A DNA stretch of 64,000 nt from Eutreptiella sp. 'Long Island Sound 2002' (taxonomy: Eukaryota > Euglenozoa > Euglenophyceae > Eutreptiales > Eutreptiaceae), in NCBI GenBank assembly GCA_964036045.1, contig OZ038378.1:40053228-40117227 (forward strand), in the 5' to 3' direction. Position 1 is the stretch's first letter; every line of letters starts with the position of its first letter. The position numbers and the translations under genes were made by a program. The notes under the pieces were generated by a model. It was not told where the DNA came from. It ran no database searches and saw only the letters and a program-made list of their open reading frames with translations. Positions 53,481 through 64,000 of the stretch are shown here, piece after piece.

Positions 53481-53880
53481 GCCTACACAAAGTGCGGGTA
53501 ATTTTATAGGCACATTTCACGGGTCATCCTGAAGGCAAAGCCTACACGAACTGCAGGTAATTTTGCAGACACATTTGACGGGTCATCCTGAAGGCAAAGC
53601 CTACACGAACTACGGGTAATTTTACAAGCATATTTGACGGGTCATCCCGAATGCAAAGCCCACACGAACTGCGGGTAACTTTACAGGCACAATTGACGGG
53701 TCATCCTGAAGGCAAAGCCTACACGAACTGCGGGTAATTTTACAGGCACATTTGACGGGTCATCCTGAAGGTATAGCCTACACAAACTGCGGGTAATTTT
53801 ACAAGCACTTTTAACGGGTCATCTTGAAGGCAAAGCCTACACGAACTGCGGCTAACTTTATAGGCATTATGGCAGGGAAC
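53481..53880 (+). repeat. 59-bp minisatellite, about 6.8 copies
   Basis: Unit starts (GCCTACAC) at 53481, 53540, 53599, 53658, 53717, 53776 and 53835, a strict 59-bp period. Consensus blocks are GCCTACACGAACTGCGGGTA, ATTTTACAGGCACATTTGAC and GGGTCATCCTGAAGGCAAA. No spacers differ in the way CRISPR spacers do. Confidence 0.93.
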
Positions 53881-54059
53881 GTCCAGAAACTTACAGGTGC
53901 AGGTACCCGGCAACGAGCATGCATAATCACAGGTTTTTAACGTGTGCAAATGCACCTGGGGTACACAGGTGATTTTCAAACCTACGGAGGCAAGAAAGCA
54001 TGGTATGAAAATTGTGTAGGACAAGCACTACGGTGACATGTGATAAATAGTCTCTTGCA

Positions 54060-54400
54060 ACCGAGGTAGTCTTGTTATTTCACGCGCTGCGGGCATTGAC
54101 GCCTCCGTCGAGGGAAGCGGCTCCAAGCAAGGCGTTGTTTAGTGGTCCACAGGCAAGGCGATACATACACAAGGCGGTGCACACACAAGGCGTTGCACAC
54201 AATAAGCGGTCTCTTGCCAGCGCAAGAGTCTTGTTATTTCAGGGGGCTGCGGGCACTCACGCTTGCATCGGAAGCTAGCTGAAGCAAGGGGTGCTCCGGT
54301 GGCTCAGAGGCAATGCGCGACGTACACAAGGCGGTGCAAACAAAAGGCGGTGTGTGACCACCACAGAAATTTTGTGAATTTACTGGGGTGCAGAGGCGAG
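54060..54400 (+). repeat. GGCGGTGCACAC-type repeat, two units
   Basis: TCTTGTTATTTCA, AAGCAAGGCGTTGTTTAGTG and CACAAGGCGGTGCACACACA blocks identical in type to the left-edge array. Confidence 0.82.
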
Positions 54401-54694
54401 TAAGAAAAAGTGTATTTCCCTTTCAAAAGTTTAGCTTTAGTTGTCATAGAGAGGCCAATAGGCATAACACATTTTTATCTTAGTATTGGCCTAACCAAAA
54501 GGGGTGATAAGACATTTTGACCTATAAAACCAAGCATTCAACTTTGGATGTTGTGTGGACACCTCACCTCCCAACTGATTGGACTTATACACCATTTCCT
54601 GGACTGACTGAGGTGCTGACATTAATCTAGAGCCTATACATTTTTCTATATTTTCTCATGAATGCTTAGCTATCCTAGTGGTGTGCACCCTAGG

Positions 54695-54746
54695 GGGCTG
54701 TGGCACCTCTTTTTTAGAGGTCCTGGGTTCAATTCCCAGTCAGCCT
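54695..54746 (+). other. tRNA-like module (SINE or LTR-embedded relic)
   Basis: A perfect T-arm (CTGGG-TTCAATT-CCCAG) and a perfect 5-bp anticodon stem with 7-nt loop (ACCTC-TTTTTTA-GAGGT) are present. The variable region is a single base and no D-arm is convincing, so this is not an intact tRNA. Confidence 0.4.
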
Positions 54747-54856
54747 AGATAAGTAGAAAGATCCCATGTGACATGGCAGTGACCTCAGCGCCACAAGCCA
54801 TGCCACCTCAGCACCTATGGGACCCAAAACAAAGACTGCACATCTCTAGATGGCAC

Positions 54857-54864
54857 TATAAAAG
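54857..54864 (+). promoter_or_regulatory. TATA box, plus strand
   Basis: TATAAAAG in TGGCACTATAAAAGAGAGG, about 400 bp upstream of the gag-like frame. Placement fits a retroelement LTR promoter, but LTR ends were not identified. Confidence 0.45.
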
Positions 54865-55268
54865 AGAGGATGCCCATGTGGGCAGTTTTCCCATGATTGT
54901 GGGATATTTTCTAACTATCATTTCTTAAATCTGTAGTTATTGTCATTTTCCTTTGTTGTTACACTATCTCCTTTGATTGCAGCCCTTCATGTTGTGGATT
55001 TGATTCTGTGGTCCCTTGATTGCACTGTGGGTAGTTATATCTCTGGTTGATTTCATCAAAACTTATTTATTTGGAAAACCTGGGCTACATCAAGAAGCAG
55101 CATGAGCAAGCAGAGGCACAAACAAAACAATATCATCAAAGCATTCAACAGTGAAAGCCTGTTCTAACTTTCTGGTAGCAGAGATTTTCAGTCTTTGCGT
55201 ATCTGCAACCCCGTGCTGTACAACCAGTACGTTGAGACTGCTTCCACTGAAGGGCGAAGAAATATAAT

Positions 55269-56422
55269 ATGGACACCAAGGACACTGCTGAGACAACAGC
55301 GCCCTCAGTGGCACCAGCCAAGCCAGCGCCAGCGCCCAAACCTACTGGTGAACCTGAACCTGAGGAGCATGCACCTTCAGTGCCCTTAAGTGGGCTGGGG
55401 GATAATTCCCTGGAGGGCTTGAGAGCTGCCTTCAGTGGACTCTCTGTTGGAGGACCTGAAGGCAAAAAGAAGGGAAAGGAGAAGGAAGCAGTGGACATGG
55501 GAGCCGAAGAGGTAGATCCTGGAGATGGACACGAACCATCCGACGAGGTGCCCTTCGATGACAAACCTTTTGAGAGCGCGCCGAGCGCCTCAGATTACCC
55601 TGCAGTACCCTCTCCAACAACCACTACACTCCCATCCACACATCCAGCCACATCCTCACCCACAACCACTCCATCTATGGCTGAGGGTCTAGGCTTTACT
55701 GGTATGCCTTAACCCACCTACGGTGTGACTCCAGCCGCGATGTGTCACCTATGGCAACTGCAGTCAGCGAACTAGTGGCATCCAGCTCCACCTACACCGG
55801 TGTTCTTGAGCCTATGCCGCGCCGCTTTGAGGATGGCTATCACAGACCCGCGGCGACCGTGTACATGACTGGGATACCTGGCTATGCGGCAGCCGAGCCT
55901 GGCTATACTATGCCAGCACCTGATTTCACCTCTCTGAGTGGCCTACATTGTCCTGAGTCTTGTGGTGGAAGGAGCAGAGGATCAGGAAGATCCTCAAACA
56001 AATCCTTGACGCCGTCGTAGATACCAGAGGCTCTTCGAGGAGCTACTTCTGAAATAGTTGGTGATCTAACTCAAGAAATTCGGGCCAAATTGGAGCCCCT
56101 GATTCCTCCCCAAGCGTCACCTACCACCGTGGGAGTTTCACCTCATCGTCTACAAGCCAATCATTTTGTGGCTGGACTGACGAACACCCTGGGAAGCTTG
56201 AGGAGCCGACCTATGCCGACCCCCGCCGTGATACCAAGGAGCCCTGTCGTACCAAGAACGGGCCAGCCCCCCTACAGCCAAGTGGAGAACTCCACGCGAG
56301 CTGAGCTGCAGCGGCAAGGGTTGACAGCCCTAAGGACTATGGTCGATGTTGAGCCCTACGGCTCTAGTGACGCATTCCCGTGGGGGGCCGGCCACGGGAC
56401 GCTGCGGGACACGCGCAAGTGA
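55269..56422 (+). pseudogene. Retroelement gag-like region, decayed
   Basis: Frame one (55269-55712) is Pro/Glu/Ser-rich (PAKPAPAPKPTGEPEPEEHA, VGGPEGKKKGKEKEAVDMGA) and ends in TAA. Coding-like text continues PTYGVTPAAM, then shifts to SPMATAVSELVASSSTYTGV, CCESCGG-like SGLHCPESCGGRSRG, and past a TAG at 56018 to DLTQEIRAKLEPLIPPQASP, MPTPAVIPRSPVVPRTGQPP. Low complexity, position behind a TATA box and multiple lesions suggest the N-terminal part of a dead retrotransposon polyprotein; no protease or RT follows. Assignment is by character only. Confidence 0.35.
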
Positions 56423-58880
56423 GCAGGCAGGCAAAGCACTACGCTCACAAGGGCATCAATGCGCTCATGTCATGTGACAAAGCGTTTCAGAATCCTTGCC
56501 ACTCTGCAAAGAGGGAACGAAAGTATGTACAGCAACACATCAGGATATGTACACATGGGGTTAAGACTGGACTGGGGTAAGGGCATCACAGGACCATAGA
56601 CACTCAGTCCCAACTCATATCCCAATCCCAGGTCCGACCCTCTCAGTGGCTGATGGGGGCGGGGGCTCAAACACAACCCATGCCCTGCTCAGTCCGGACC
56701 CTGAAACCCTGCCAATAGGGGGGGTGTCCCGCCTAGCCACAGGCGAGTTCCTGGGAACCAAGGGGCTCCAAGGCCAACGGACAGTGGCTCCCTATGCTCC
56801 CTTAATGCAGGTCCCAACTCCACTCTGAGCCAGAGATATGGCCCCGCCATTATCACCCAGGAGTTGGTAGCTGAAAATGGGCTGTTTCAGCCCAAACTGA
56901 AATTAACTCAAAAATCCCCAAAATTGACCCCTCGTCCGGACCTGCCAGAGGTAGGGACGAGGCAACTGACCCTATGCCCTTCGAGTACGAACCCCCTGGA
57001 GCCCTCACCCAACCTGGTTCCCTCTGAGGTCCCGGCATCAGGGCAACACGGATGAGTCATGTGGGGTCATGATGCCAAAATCACCAAAATTGGCGTCATT
57101 CCCACGCGTGGCTCGCCTGGCCAAGGTAAGGCCAATGGCTCACAGGGTAGGAGGCAGGACCTAGGACTTATATCTGAGTGTACAACTTGGATTTAGGTCC
57201 GGGCTCCCTATGGGCTTAGAGAAATGGGGCCGCCAATTGACCACACGGAAGGGGGAAATTGGGGTCCCAAAATTGGGTCATTTTGGCTGCTTGAAATGAG
57301 CCAAAATTCGGTGTGCTCCAAATAGTATATCTCCACGCCGGCTTGGAGATCGGATCCGCCATTCCATACGCGATCCACCGGGAGTCCAATGGAGACTTCC
57401 ATGCCCCTGGCTCTCAAAGATCTCCATGCCACTCGGCGTGGTGACGATCCCAATTGGGTCCACAAATGTCAAAATTGCAAAATTGCCCACACTCACTTTG
57501 GGCTAGCGCCTTAACGAAGGTGGCTCCGTTTCACCCACGTGGTGTGTGGACCATGGGGACCATTACCCATAACACCCATGTCATATATGGTCCATTGGTC
57601 CATGCGTCCGGCGTGCACGAAGGTTAGAACATGGGGCACGGCGGGCAGCAAAAGTGGAAAAACGCTCAAAATGGCCAAAAATGCGCACACTCATGGTTGG
57701 GGCAAATGAGGCACATGCCCGACTCGGACCGGAGTGTGCCATAGGATTGGTATCAAGTCACATTGGTCCAACATATCTTTTGGGCGTCGCCCAACTCCTC
57801 CGATATTGGGAATGGCAGGGTCGCCAAGTGAGCCCATGATTTGGGATAGTCCCAAATCGCCAACATGGCGGCCACGGTATGCCAAGCCTAAGAGGAGTTA
57901 TTCGCCGGGTCCAAGATATGTTGGGCATCGAAGTATGTACCCTCATATCATACTTGGGTCATGATGTCAATCGAGCGCAACGTTGAGATACATGGTCGCC
58001 ACTTGACATCATGACGGGCCAAAAATGGCAAAATTGGCACAAGCACACACAAAAGTGCCTTGAAAGGTGCATAATTATATTATAATATCTTGGGCTTGGA
58101 TCGTGCAATCACTTAATCCTTCTACACACAATGACTTGACACCAATGACCTTCGATCCCACATATGTGCTCCACTTGGGGCGCCTTGAAAGGTTACGAGC
58201 GCTACTTCCCAAGTGGGCACATGAAAATATGGAAAATTGCAAAACACACACCTTGCTCCCAACGCATCGCTTCGGGATCGCCACACAAGCTTCCCTTCAC
58301 GAAGGGTAGGCTTGCAATTGACCGTAGGGAGTATGGAGAAGGGGCTTGCACAATATGAGGTCCATTGGCGGGCTTGGCTTGGAGTAATGGACCCGCCAAA
58401 TTGGCACGCAACACAACACATGGCACATACCACATATTGCCCAAAAATGTAGCTCCCACCACGATAGGTCATGCCCCTCCAAGGGCATAACTTTGTGTCA
58501 ATCGCTCATAGGAACTCAAGGAGAGTTCCTATGCAACACCAACACTTGCGCGCTACACTCGAAAGTTATCTTAACGCACGCAATATCATGGCCAAAGAGT
58601 TATAACGCAAACTCTACCATCTTGACCATGATCCATTACACTAGCGCGCACGTGTGGAAACGCAAGGCATATAATGCTTCCTAAATTACGTCGGGAGTAT
58701 TGTGAATACATCCCACGTTTCCTTATTGTCATTCCTCGCAAGCAACACGAGATATGACCTTCACAAGTGGCCTCACGAATCAACTTTGTTTTGCCCATAT
58801 CTTTAAGACAAATGGAGGGCAGGATAAAGGGGAAGTTGATTCGTGCATAGGGAAGCACGTAGGTCCACTCGAAAGAGGTC
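56423..58880. other. No gene seen
   Basis: Moderately GC-rich, with short repeated phrases (GGGTCATGATG, CCCAAAATTGG, ATGGGGACCATTACCC). Frames are short on both strands. Confidence 0.55.
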
Positions 58881-58893
58881 AAATCAAGTGCGG

Positions 58894-59214
58894 GGATGTC
58901 GAAGTCGAAAATCCGATTTCGACATCCTGAAAAATTCGGATTAAGGTTGCGAGTGTAGAATGTGAAAATTGCGGAAGCATCCATGCAGTTCCTGAAGGCT
59001 TTGGAGCCTTCGTCGCGGATAGCGTTAAAATTTCCATTAATTACAGTTAAACTGGCGGTTACGGTAAAGTCGCGATCCAACCGCCAGCAGTCAAAACAGT
59101 GAGTATCAGAACGGAAGCGTAAAAATTGACGGAAACAATATGAAAATAAAACCCTGTTGATTCCTGATATTCTGATACACAAATCTCCGCTGGCGGTGCA
59201 TCGGTTGCCGATGC
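58894..59214. repeat. Cluster of four perfect hairpins
   Basis: GGATGTCGAA/TTCGACATCC (58894-58927), GAAGGCT-TTGG-AGCCTTC (58994-59011), CTGGCGGTT/AACCGCCAG (59052-59087) and GCATCGG-TTG-CCGATGC (59198-59214). Arms are 7-10 bp with no mismatch. The local base texture differs from the flanks. No function assigned. Confidence 0.8.
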
Positions 59215-59410
59215 GGGGCTTTACGGCACGGAGCACTTCCGTACATTCCGTACATGGGGTTAGTGGACCGGAGACCGGTTGTATGCCGTAACCTGGCCAT
59301 GGGGTTCTGGGTACCGCTTCACCCCCCTCCTTAGAGCAAACCCTGGGGGGGGCTTGATAACACCCACGCATGGCAGCGGGTACCCAGGACCACTTCCTGA
59401 AAGGCGGGGG

Positions 59411-60740
59411 GTGTCACATCCTCACTTCAGTGAGTCACAGTAAGATAGGTATGATGCTGTATAAGCTCGTAGCACACGTATAGTATCAAGTATCAAGTCC
59501 CGGGTCCTGGCGGCGATTGTTCGGCATCCAAAGGACCCGTTAACCCATACCAGGCGCACCGGGTGCCGGCTGCTACGGTCACCACCACAGTGGTAGTGGC
59601 ATACACGGCCAACATAGGCGACACACGACGACCGAGGTGGTCCCACAAGTCGAGAGCGACCACAAAGATCCATCAGGCTACCCCAAGCTTCCCAAGGCCC
59701 GCCGACTGGGGAGAGTCCCCACGGGTCCTTCCTCGGGCGCACCACGTCCATATCCATACGACGCGAGTCCAGAGTGCCATAGTCGAACTCCTTAAGAACC
59801 CCAGATCTTAAGGGAACTCCTCCTGAAGGGATCGGGCATCAACGCCGTCTTTTCCCTCGCCCTACTGCCACGAAGGCCATACATGAGGGAGTCCTCATGC
59901 AGTGTGGGCGGAGGCGTCGACTCCTCAAACCACCAGTTTCCCAGGCAGACTGACCGAGGTCAGGAGCACCGGAGGCCGCCATCCGAATGCAAGTGCGTCT
60001 GCGAATCGGTAGGCTCACACTGGGACTGACAGTGGCGGACCGCTGGGAGTGTAGTCAGGCAACTGGGCTTCCCGCCTGGCGCCATCAGGATCTCCACACA
60101 TCACAGCGAATAGGGCAACACGGTATCACAGGCACTCAAACAGAAGAACATGTAATCAAGTACTGGTCCAGGCTGGACCAGGCTGTAAGAATATGTACCC
60201 GGCGACTCAAGGCGCCTCTGTATCCCGATTCGTGGTGAAAGGCAGTCCATCCCTCAGCGATGGGCTGATGACACCTAACATACAGATGCACATATCCTGG
60301 AGGGCAGAAAAACAAGCAATGATCTGGGTAAATAGGCGTGTAAACACGCTCTGGACAGAGCGCCAAACCACGCCACGGTCAGGATAAGGCAATGCAGGAG
60401 GGTGGACAGGAAAACGCCTGAGTGCAGGCCATATATAGTCAGCTGACACACGTCGACTGGTCTGGATTCCGCAAGTGCCATGGAACCAGACCACACACCA
60501 AAAATTCGCAATGCCGATGACAGCGGCATCCGTTGCGCAACGACGTATGGGCTTCAAGGCCCCAAGAGCTCAAAAATATGAAGGTCAGTCGCCCTACCTG
60601 GTTTCCCAAGGATTCAGCAGGGGGGGGAGTGACGAATAGAATTGAAGAGAGGGGCCATCCTCCTCTGGATTCAGCAGGGGGGGTGTATGGCCACTCTGTC
60701 ACCGAAAGATGGGAGAGAGCAAGCAAGTAAGGGACGATTC
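59411..60740 (-). other. Probable 3' LTR and 3' UTR of the minus-strand gypsy element
   Basis: Lies just downstream of the pol stop. Plus-strand TGTCACATCC after GGCGGGGGG at 59411 could mark the outer LTR end (minus strand ...GGATGTGACA). A TATATAT box on the minus strand at 60431-60437 fits a U3 promoter. GATTCAGCAGGGGGGG occurs twice (60611, 60669). The inner LTR boundary and polypurine tract were not resolved, and the partner LTR is outside the window. Confidence 0.35.
60431..60437 (-). promoter_or_regulatory. TATA box, minus strand (gypsy LTR)
   Basis: TATATAT on the minus strand within CTATATATGGCC, in the presumed U3 of the retrotransposon. Confidence 0.4.
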
Positions 60741-60791
60741 GTCGGCCTCACAAGCGCTCAAAACGCATCAGGGGAGAGCTCAGGGCGCTGA

Positions 60792-63700
60792 TCAGGCACC
60801 CCTGGCTGCAATCGCCCGGGTGAGTGCTGCCAAGTCCGAAACGTGGATCTTGGTCTTGTGCTTGCGGATGTACTCCATGAAGGGAGTATTGACCCGCGGC
60901 ACGAATGAGGAGACGGGTTCCCAGGTGTCGTGGGACGGCCCATAGCCTCGCCAACGAACCTTGAACTCCAGACCTCCAGGTGCCGAGGCTTTCGGACGCT
61001 GAGCCAGGATCTTCTCGACTGTATAGTCGTCCTGCTCGGCATAGTCGTCGTCCGAGTCGGCCTCATGTTTGGCGTAGTCCAGGGACACATGTCGGCCACG
61101 GAGGTCGGGTTCCCGCTCACGGAGCTGACTCTCGTGGCGCTCCCGGAACTGTCCGTGACCCACCTTGATGCGGTAGGTGTCCTCACCAATCCTGCGGACC
61201 ACCTCTCCAGGTGTGAACCAGGTCTTGGTGCGGTGGGTGCCCATGGGGCGGGGTCTGATCACCCACACCGGGTCTCCCACCCTGAACTTCTGCGCTGTCG
61301 AGCTCGGGGCGGACTTCTGACGCTCAGCATGCTCCTTCTCGAGCTGCTGGCGGATGTCCCGCGCCGTTTGCTCTTGCCGCGCGAAGAATTCCTTGGCATC
61401 CATAGCCATGCCATCACTGGACAAGGGAAGTCCCCTACCCAGGGGGTCCCTGCCGAACAGAATCTGGTGAGGGGACAAACCGCCCGGAGTGGGGGTGTCA
61501 TGATGGGCCTTCAGAGCAGGCCACATCTCCTCAAACCAGTTCCGCCGTGGATTGGTGACGTGGATCTTGCGCAGCTTCTCGAACAGCTGCCGTCCAGCCA
61601 CTTCAGCACGGCCGTTAGACCGGCTGAGATAGGCGACGCTCTTGGCATGACATATCCCCATGAGGGAACACATAGCCTTGAACCAGCCACCAGTAAACTG
61701 GGGCCCTCGGTCACTGCAAATGGTGCGGGGGATGTCAAGGACGGTCAGCCAATGACGAATCATCATGACTGCCACTTCCTTGGCAAGCAACCCCTTTTTG
61801 CGTGCCGGAACGGCTACAACGTAGCCGCTGTGGCGGTCCACACAGAGAACCACACAGTCAAAGGTCTCCTTGCCAATGTGCACTTCGGGCATGGAGAAGA
61901 CGTCCATCGCCACGCTCTCCATGGGCTGGTCAGGAACCGGGGTCCATTGGGCTTCCCCCTTGACGTTCCGGTTATCGGGATTGCAGGCCTGACAGACCGA
62001 GCAACCCTTCCTGACCTTCTTGATGGCAGTGTAGAGAACGATATGGTCGATCTCGAACCGACGCTGCATGTCAAGAGCTTGCTTCTTGAACCCTGGGTGC
62101 AGCATGTGGTGGTGCCAAGCTTCACACAGCTCGAGCACCCGGGACTCTGGTACTAGCAGCTTACCATTCCGGTAGAGCTTGCCATCTTCCTCAGTCAGCC
62201 CCTTTGGCCACTTCTGCCCGTCGTCAGGGTCGGTCACAGCCCTATACTCGGCTGCAAAGGCCTCAGACTTGGCGTAATCGTCGGTCCAGTCGTCCTGGAG
62301 GCAAGACTTCGGGAAGAGGTGCTTGTCGGACTCAGCTCCCTCAGGGGCGAGTACACTGACCGCTCTGCTCACCCTCGACGCGAGGGGGGCATCTGCGGCC
62401 ATGACGACGAAGCATTTAGCACCCTCCTCCTCCATCAGGCGCTCCATTTCGATGATCCTCTTGGCTTCAGCGGTCTCAGCCTCATCGCCATGGGCAGAGA
62501 TGTCCTGCATGCCCTTGCTGGCGGGATAGGCCCACCTACTGAGACAGTCCGCCACGGTGTTATCCTTTCCAGGAATGTAAACAACCGTAAGGTCGAACTT
62601 GGCCAAGGTCTCATGCCATCTTGCCCGTCGGGAGGCGGGACCTGAGGGGGTGTCCACGTGCTCCTTGTGCCACGACTGCAGACTCTGATGGTCGGTGCAG
62701 ACGGTGACGGGATGGAGGGCTATGTACCCAGCCCATTTCCTGAGAGCCATGACGATGGCATACGCCTCCTTTTCACGGGGCGTCCACGTCCGTCTCTGGC
62801 CTTCCGCCAGGACTCGGCTCCAGAAGGCCACGGGCACGTGCCTCCCGTCGTCAAGCACTTGCTCCAACACAGCGCCAATGGCGTAGTCGGAAGCGTCGGT
62901 GCGCAGGACGAACCCTCGGTCGGGATCCACGAGGTGCAGACCCACTGCGGATAGCAGCGCCTGCTTCATCCCCTCAAAGGCACGGTCGGACTCAGCTGTC
63001 CAGACCAGAGCTTTCTTGGACCCCTTCTTGGTCTCCTCTCGGTTGCCCTTGAGCATGGTCGTCATGGGGGCTGCATACTCGGCATACATTTTGATATACC
63101 CCGAGTAGTAATTGCAGAACTCCAGATACGCCCGTAGCTCAGAGACCGTCTTGGGCTTTTCCCAGTGCTCAATCGCAGCCACCTTGCCAGGTATGGGCTT
63201 TCGCTGCCCGTTCCCGACCACGTGGCCAGCGAAGACCACCTCGCTTACCGCAATGGTGGCCTTGTCACTGCTGCCCGTGAGTTTGTGCCGAACCAGAAGG
63301 TCCAGCACTCGAGTGACGTCCCTCTCGTGTGCCTCCAGGAGCTCCTCGTAGCTCATGCTGGGGTCCCCGGACGCGATGATCACGTCGTCCACGAAGGGGT
63401 CCGCACAGTCGCGCACCGGCTCAAGCAGGTTCTCCAGCATCCGCTGAGAAGCCGCATTGCCGTTGGTGACGCCCATGGGCATCACCTTCCACTGGAGAGG
63501 TCCAAGTGGAGTGCTCATGGCTGTGCAGGCACGGGACTCTTCGGCGAGAGGCATCTGATGATAACCATGTTTCAGGTCAGTCACCGTGAAGATCCTCCGC
63601 CGGTGTTGCTTTTGCAGCATGTCCTCAATGAGGGGCAGCGTATAGCTGTCGTGCTGCGTTTGGGCGTTCAGGCCGCGGTAGTCGACCACGAGCCGCCACT

Positions 63701-64000
63701 CACCGGCAACCTTCTTGGGGACGACGAAGCAGCGAGAGGCCCACTCGGAGTGGCACGGCTCAAGCCAGCCTCTCTGGATGAAGTCACGGAGGATCTTCTC
63801 CATGGCCTCTTTCCTCTCGCCCCTCAGGGCAAACTCCCGGTGGCGATACACACGGGGGTCCTGCTTCAGTCGTATCTTGGCCTCGCCATACGGTCCACGC
63901 ACCGGTGGGGGAAACACAGGCTTGCCGCTGAAGAAGGTGTCACCATACTTCTGCTTCAGCCTGGCCCTCAATGCCTGGATCTTGGGGCAGTCATCGGACT
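60792..64000 (-). CDS. Ty3/gypsy chromovirus pol polyprotein (5' end beyond window)
   Basis: About 1,069 codons without interruption, open to the right edge (SDDCPKIQAL precedes the first Leu/Met candidate), ending in TGA. In order: RT with FVVPKKVAGEWRLVVDYRGL, TDLKHGYHQM (catalytic Asp) and PFVDDVIIAS (xxDD box); RNase H with LRTDASDYAIGAVLEQ and IPGKDNTVADCLSR; integrase zinc domain HHHMLHPGFKK...CSVCQAC; integrase core with Asp in VAMDVFSM, Asp in TICSDRGPQFTGGW and Glu in NGRAEVAGRQLFEKL; a GPY/F-like module (VWVIRPRPMGTHRTKTWFTP); and a C-terminal chromodomain (YTVEKILAQRP, KVRWRGYGPSHDTWEPVSSF). The chromodomain marks a chromovirus that targets modified chromatin. Protease and gag are off-window. 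The intact frame suggests recent activity. Confidence 0.93.
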   Translation of the reverse strand, partial: SDDCPKIQALRARLKQKYGDTFFSGKPVFPPPVRGPYGEAKIRLKQDPRVYRHREFALRGERKEAMEKILRDFIQRGWLEPCHSEWASRCFVVPKKVAGEWRLVVDYRGLNAQTQHDSYTLPLIEDMLQKQHRRRIFTVTDLKHGYHQMPLAEESRACTAMSTPLGPLQWKVMPMGVTNGNAASQRMLENLLEPVRDCADPFVDDVIIASGDPSMSYEELLEAHERDVTRVLDLLVRHKLTGSSDKATIAVSEVVFAGHVVGNGQRKPIPGKVAAIEHWEKPKTVSELRAYLEFCNYYSGYIKMYAEYAAPMTTMLKGNREETKKGSKKALVWTAESDRAFEGMKQALLSAVGLHLVDPDRGFVLRTDASDYAIGAVLEQVLDDGRHVPVAFWSRVLAEGQRRTWTPREKEAYAIVMALRKWAGYIALHPVTVCTDHQSLQSWHKEHVDTPSGPASRRARWHETLAKFDLTVVYIPGKDNTVADCLSRWAYPASKGMQDISAHGDEAETAEAKRIIEMERLMEEEGAKCFVVMAADAPLASRVSRAVSVLAPEGAESDKHLFPKSCLQDDWTDDYAKSEAFAAEYRAVTDPDDGQKWPKGLTEEDGKLYRNGKLLVPESRVLELCEAWHHHMLHPGFKKQALDMQRRFEIDHIVLYTAIKKVRKGCSVCQACNPDNRNVKGEAQWTPVPDQPMESVAMDVFSMPEVHIGKETFDCVVLCVDRHSGYVVAVPARKKGLLAKEVAVMMIRHWLTVLDIPRTICSDRGPQFTGGWFKAMCSLMGICHAKSVAYLSRSNGRAEVAGRQLFEKLRKIHVTNPRRNWFEEMWPALKAHHDTPTPGGLSPHQILFGRDPLGRGLPLSSDGMAMDAKEFFARQEQTARDIRQQLEKEHAERQKSAPSSTAQKFRVGDPVWVIRPRPMGTHRTKTWFTPGEVVRRIGEDTYRIKVGHGQFRERHESQLREREPDLRGRHVSLDYAKHEADSDDDYAEQDDYTVEKILAQRPKASAPGGLEFKVRWRGYGPSHDTWEPVSSFVPRVNTPFMEYIRKHKTKIHVSDLAALTRAIAARGA

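Noticed and set aside
53481-53880. Possible CRISPR array
   Set aside because: The whole 59-bp period is conserved, so there are no unique spacers, and the context is eukaryotic.
55742-56422. TAG at 56018 as evidence for UAG sense use
   Set aside because: The same region also has an in-frame TAA (55710) and a frameshift, so ordinary decay is enough.
58586-59371. 261-codon minus-strand ORF as a gene
   Set aside because: It spans the hairpin cluster, and its translation changes character at the segment edges. No family resemblance I can support.

Overview
This is nuclear DNA from a eukaryote with a large, repeat-dominated genome. Evidence: frames broken by GT...AG introns whose phases match, a chromodomain Ty3/gypsy retrotransposon, a tyrosine-recombinase (DIRS/PAT-type) retrotransposon, a hAT transposase, several satellite families, and no bacterial-style operons. 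A protist or alga is plausible, but I cannot fix the lineage from sequence alone. I see no rRNA gene, no intact tRNA and no CRISPR array.

Layout. 1-4145: array of a GGCGGTGCACAC-rich repeat that changes orientation twice. 4184-15422: scattered exons of transposon-like or unknown genes, a Cys-rich ORF and a degraded hAT transposase, flanked by a 75-bp duplication. 16062-23172: a satellite of about 610 bp with palindromes and CAG/CTG tracts, in both orientations. 23173-29877: a complete 6,705-bp DNA transposon inside one satellite unit, with matching terminal inverted repeats and a 5-bp target duplication. 29883-34679: more satellite, interrupted by a 108-bp tandem array and a Cys-rich gene with 12-residue repeats. 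34680-41331: a DIRS/PAT-type element with split direct repeats, inserted into another satellite unit without target duplication. 41332-47780: more satellite, mostly inverted. 47912-48802: an RPA1-like gene fragment. 49000-54400: mostly non-coding, with a 59-bp minisatellite. 54400-56422: remains of another retroelement (TATA box, gag-like frames). 56423-59400: no gene seen. 59411-64000: a minus-strand Ty3/gypsy element with a long intact pol frame running off the right edge.

Best candidate for an undescribed system: the 23173-29877 transposon. It carries 14 copies of a palindrome of consensus TTTCACTGTTGACAGTGAAA across its whole length, several inside introns just before the 3' splice site. 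It also encodes a spliced multi-exon protein that I cannot assign to a named transposase family. That frame is interrupted six times, always by TAG. The same TAG-only pattern recurs in other frames here, which suggests either UAG used as a sense codon or CAG-to-TAG decay of methylated DNA.

The satellite works as a record of insertions. Intact copies show the exact empty sites of both the DNA transposon and the DIRS element, so both boundaries are known to the base.
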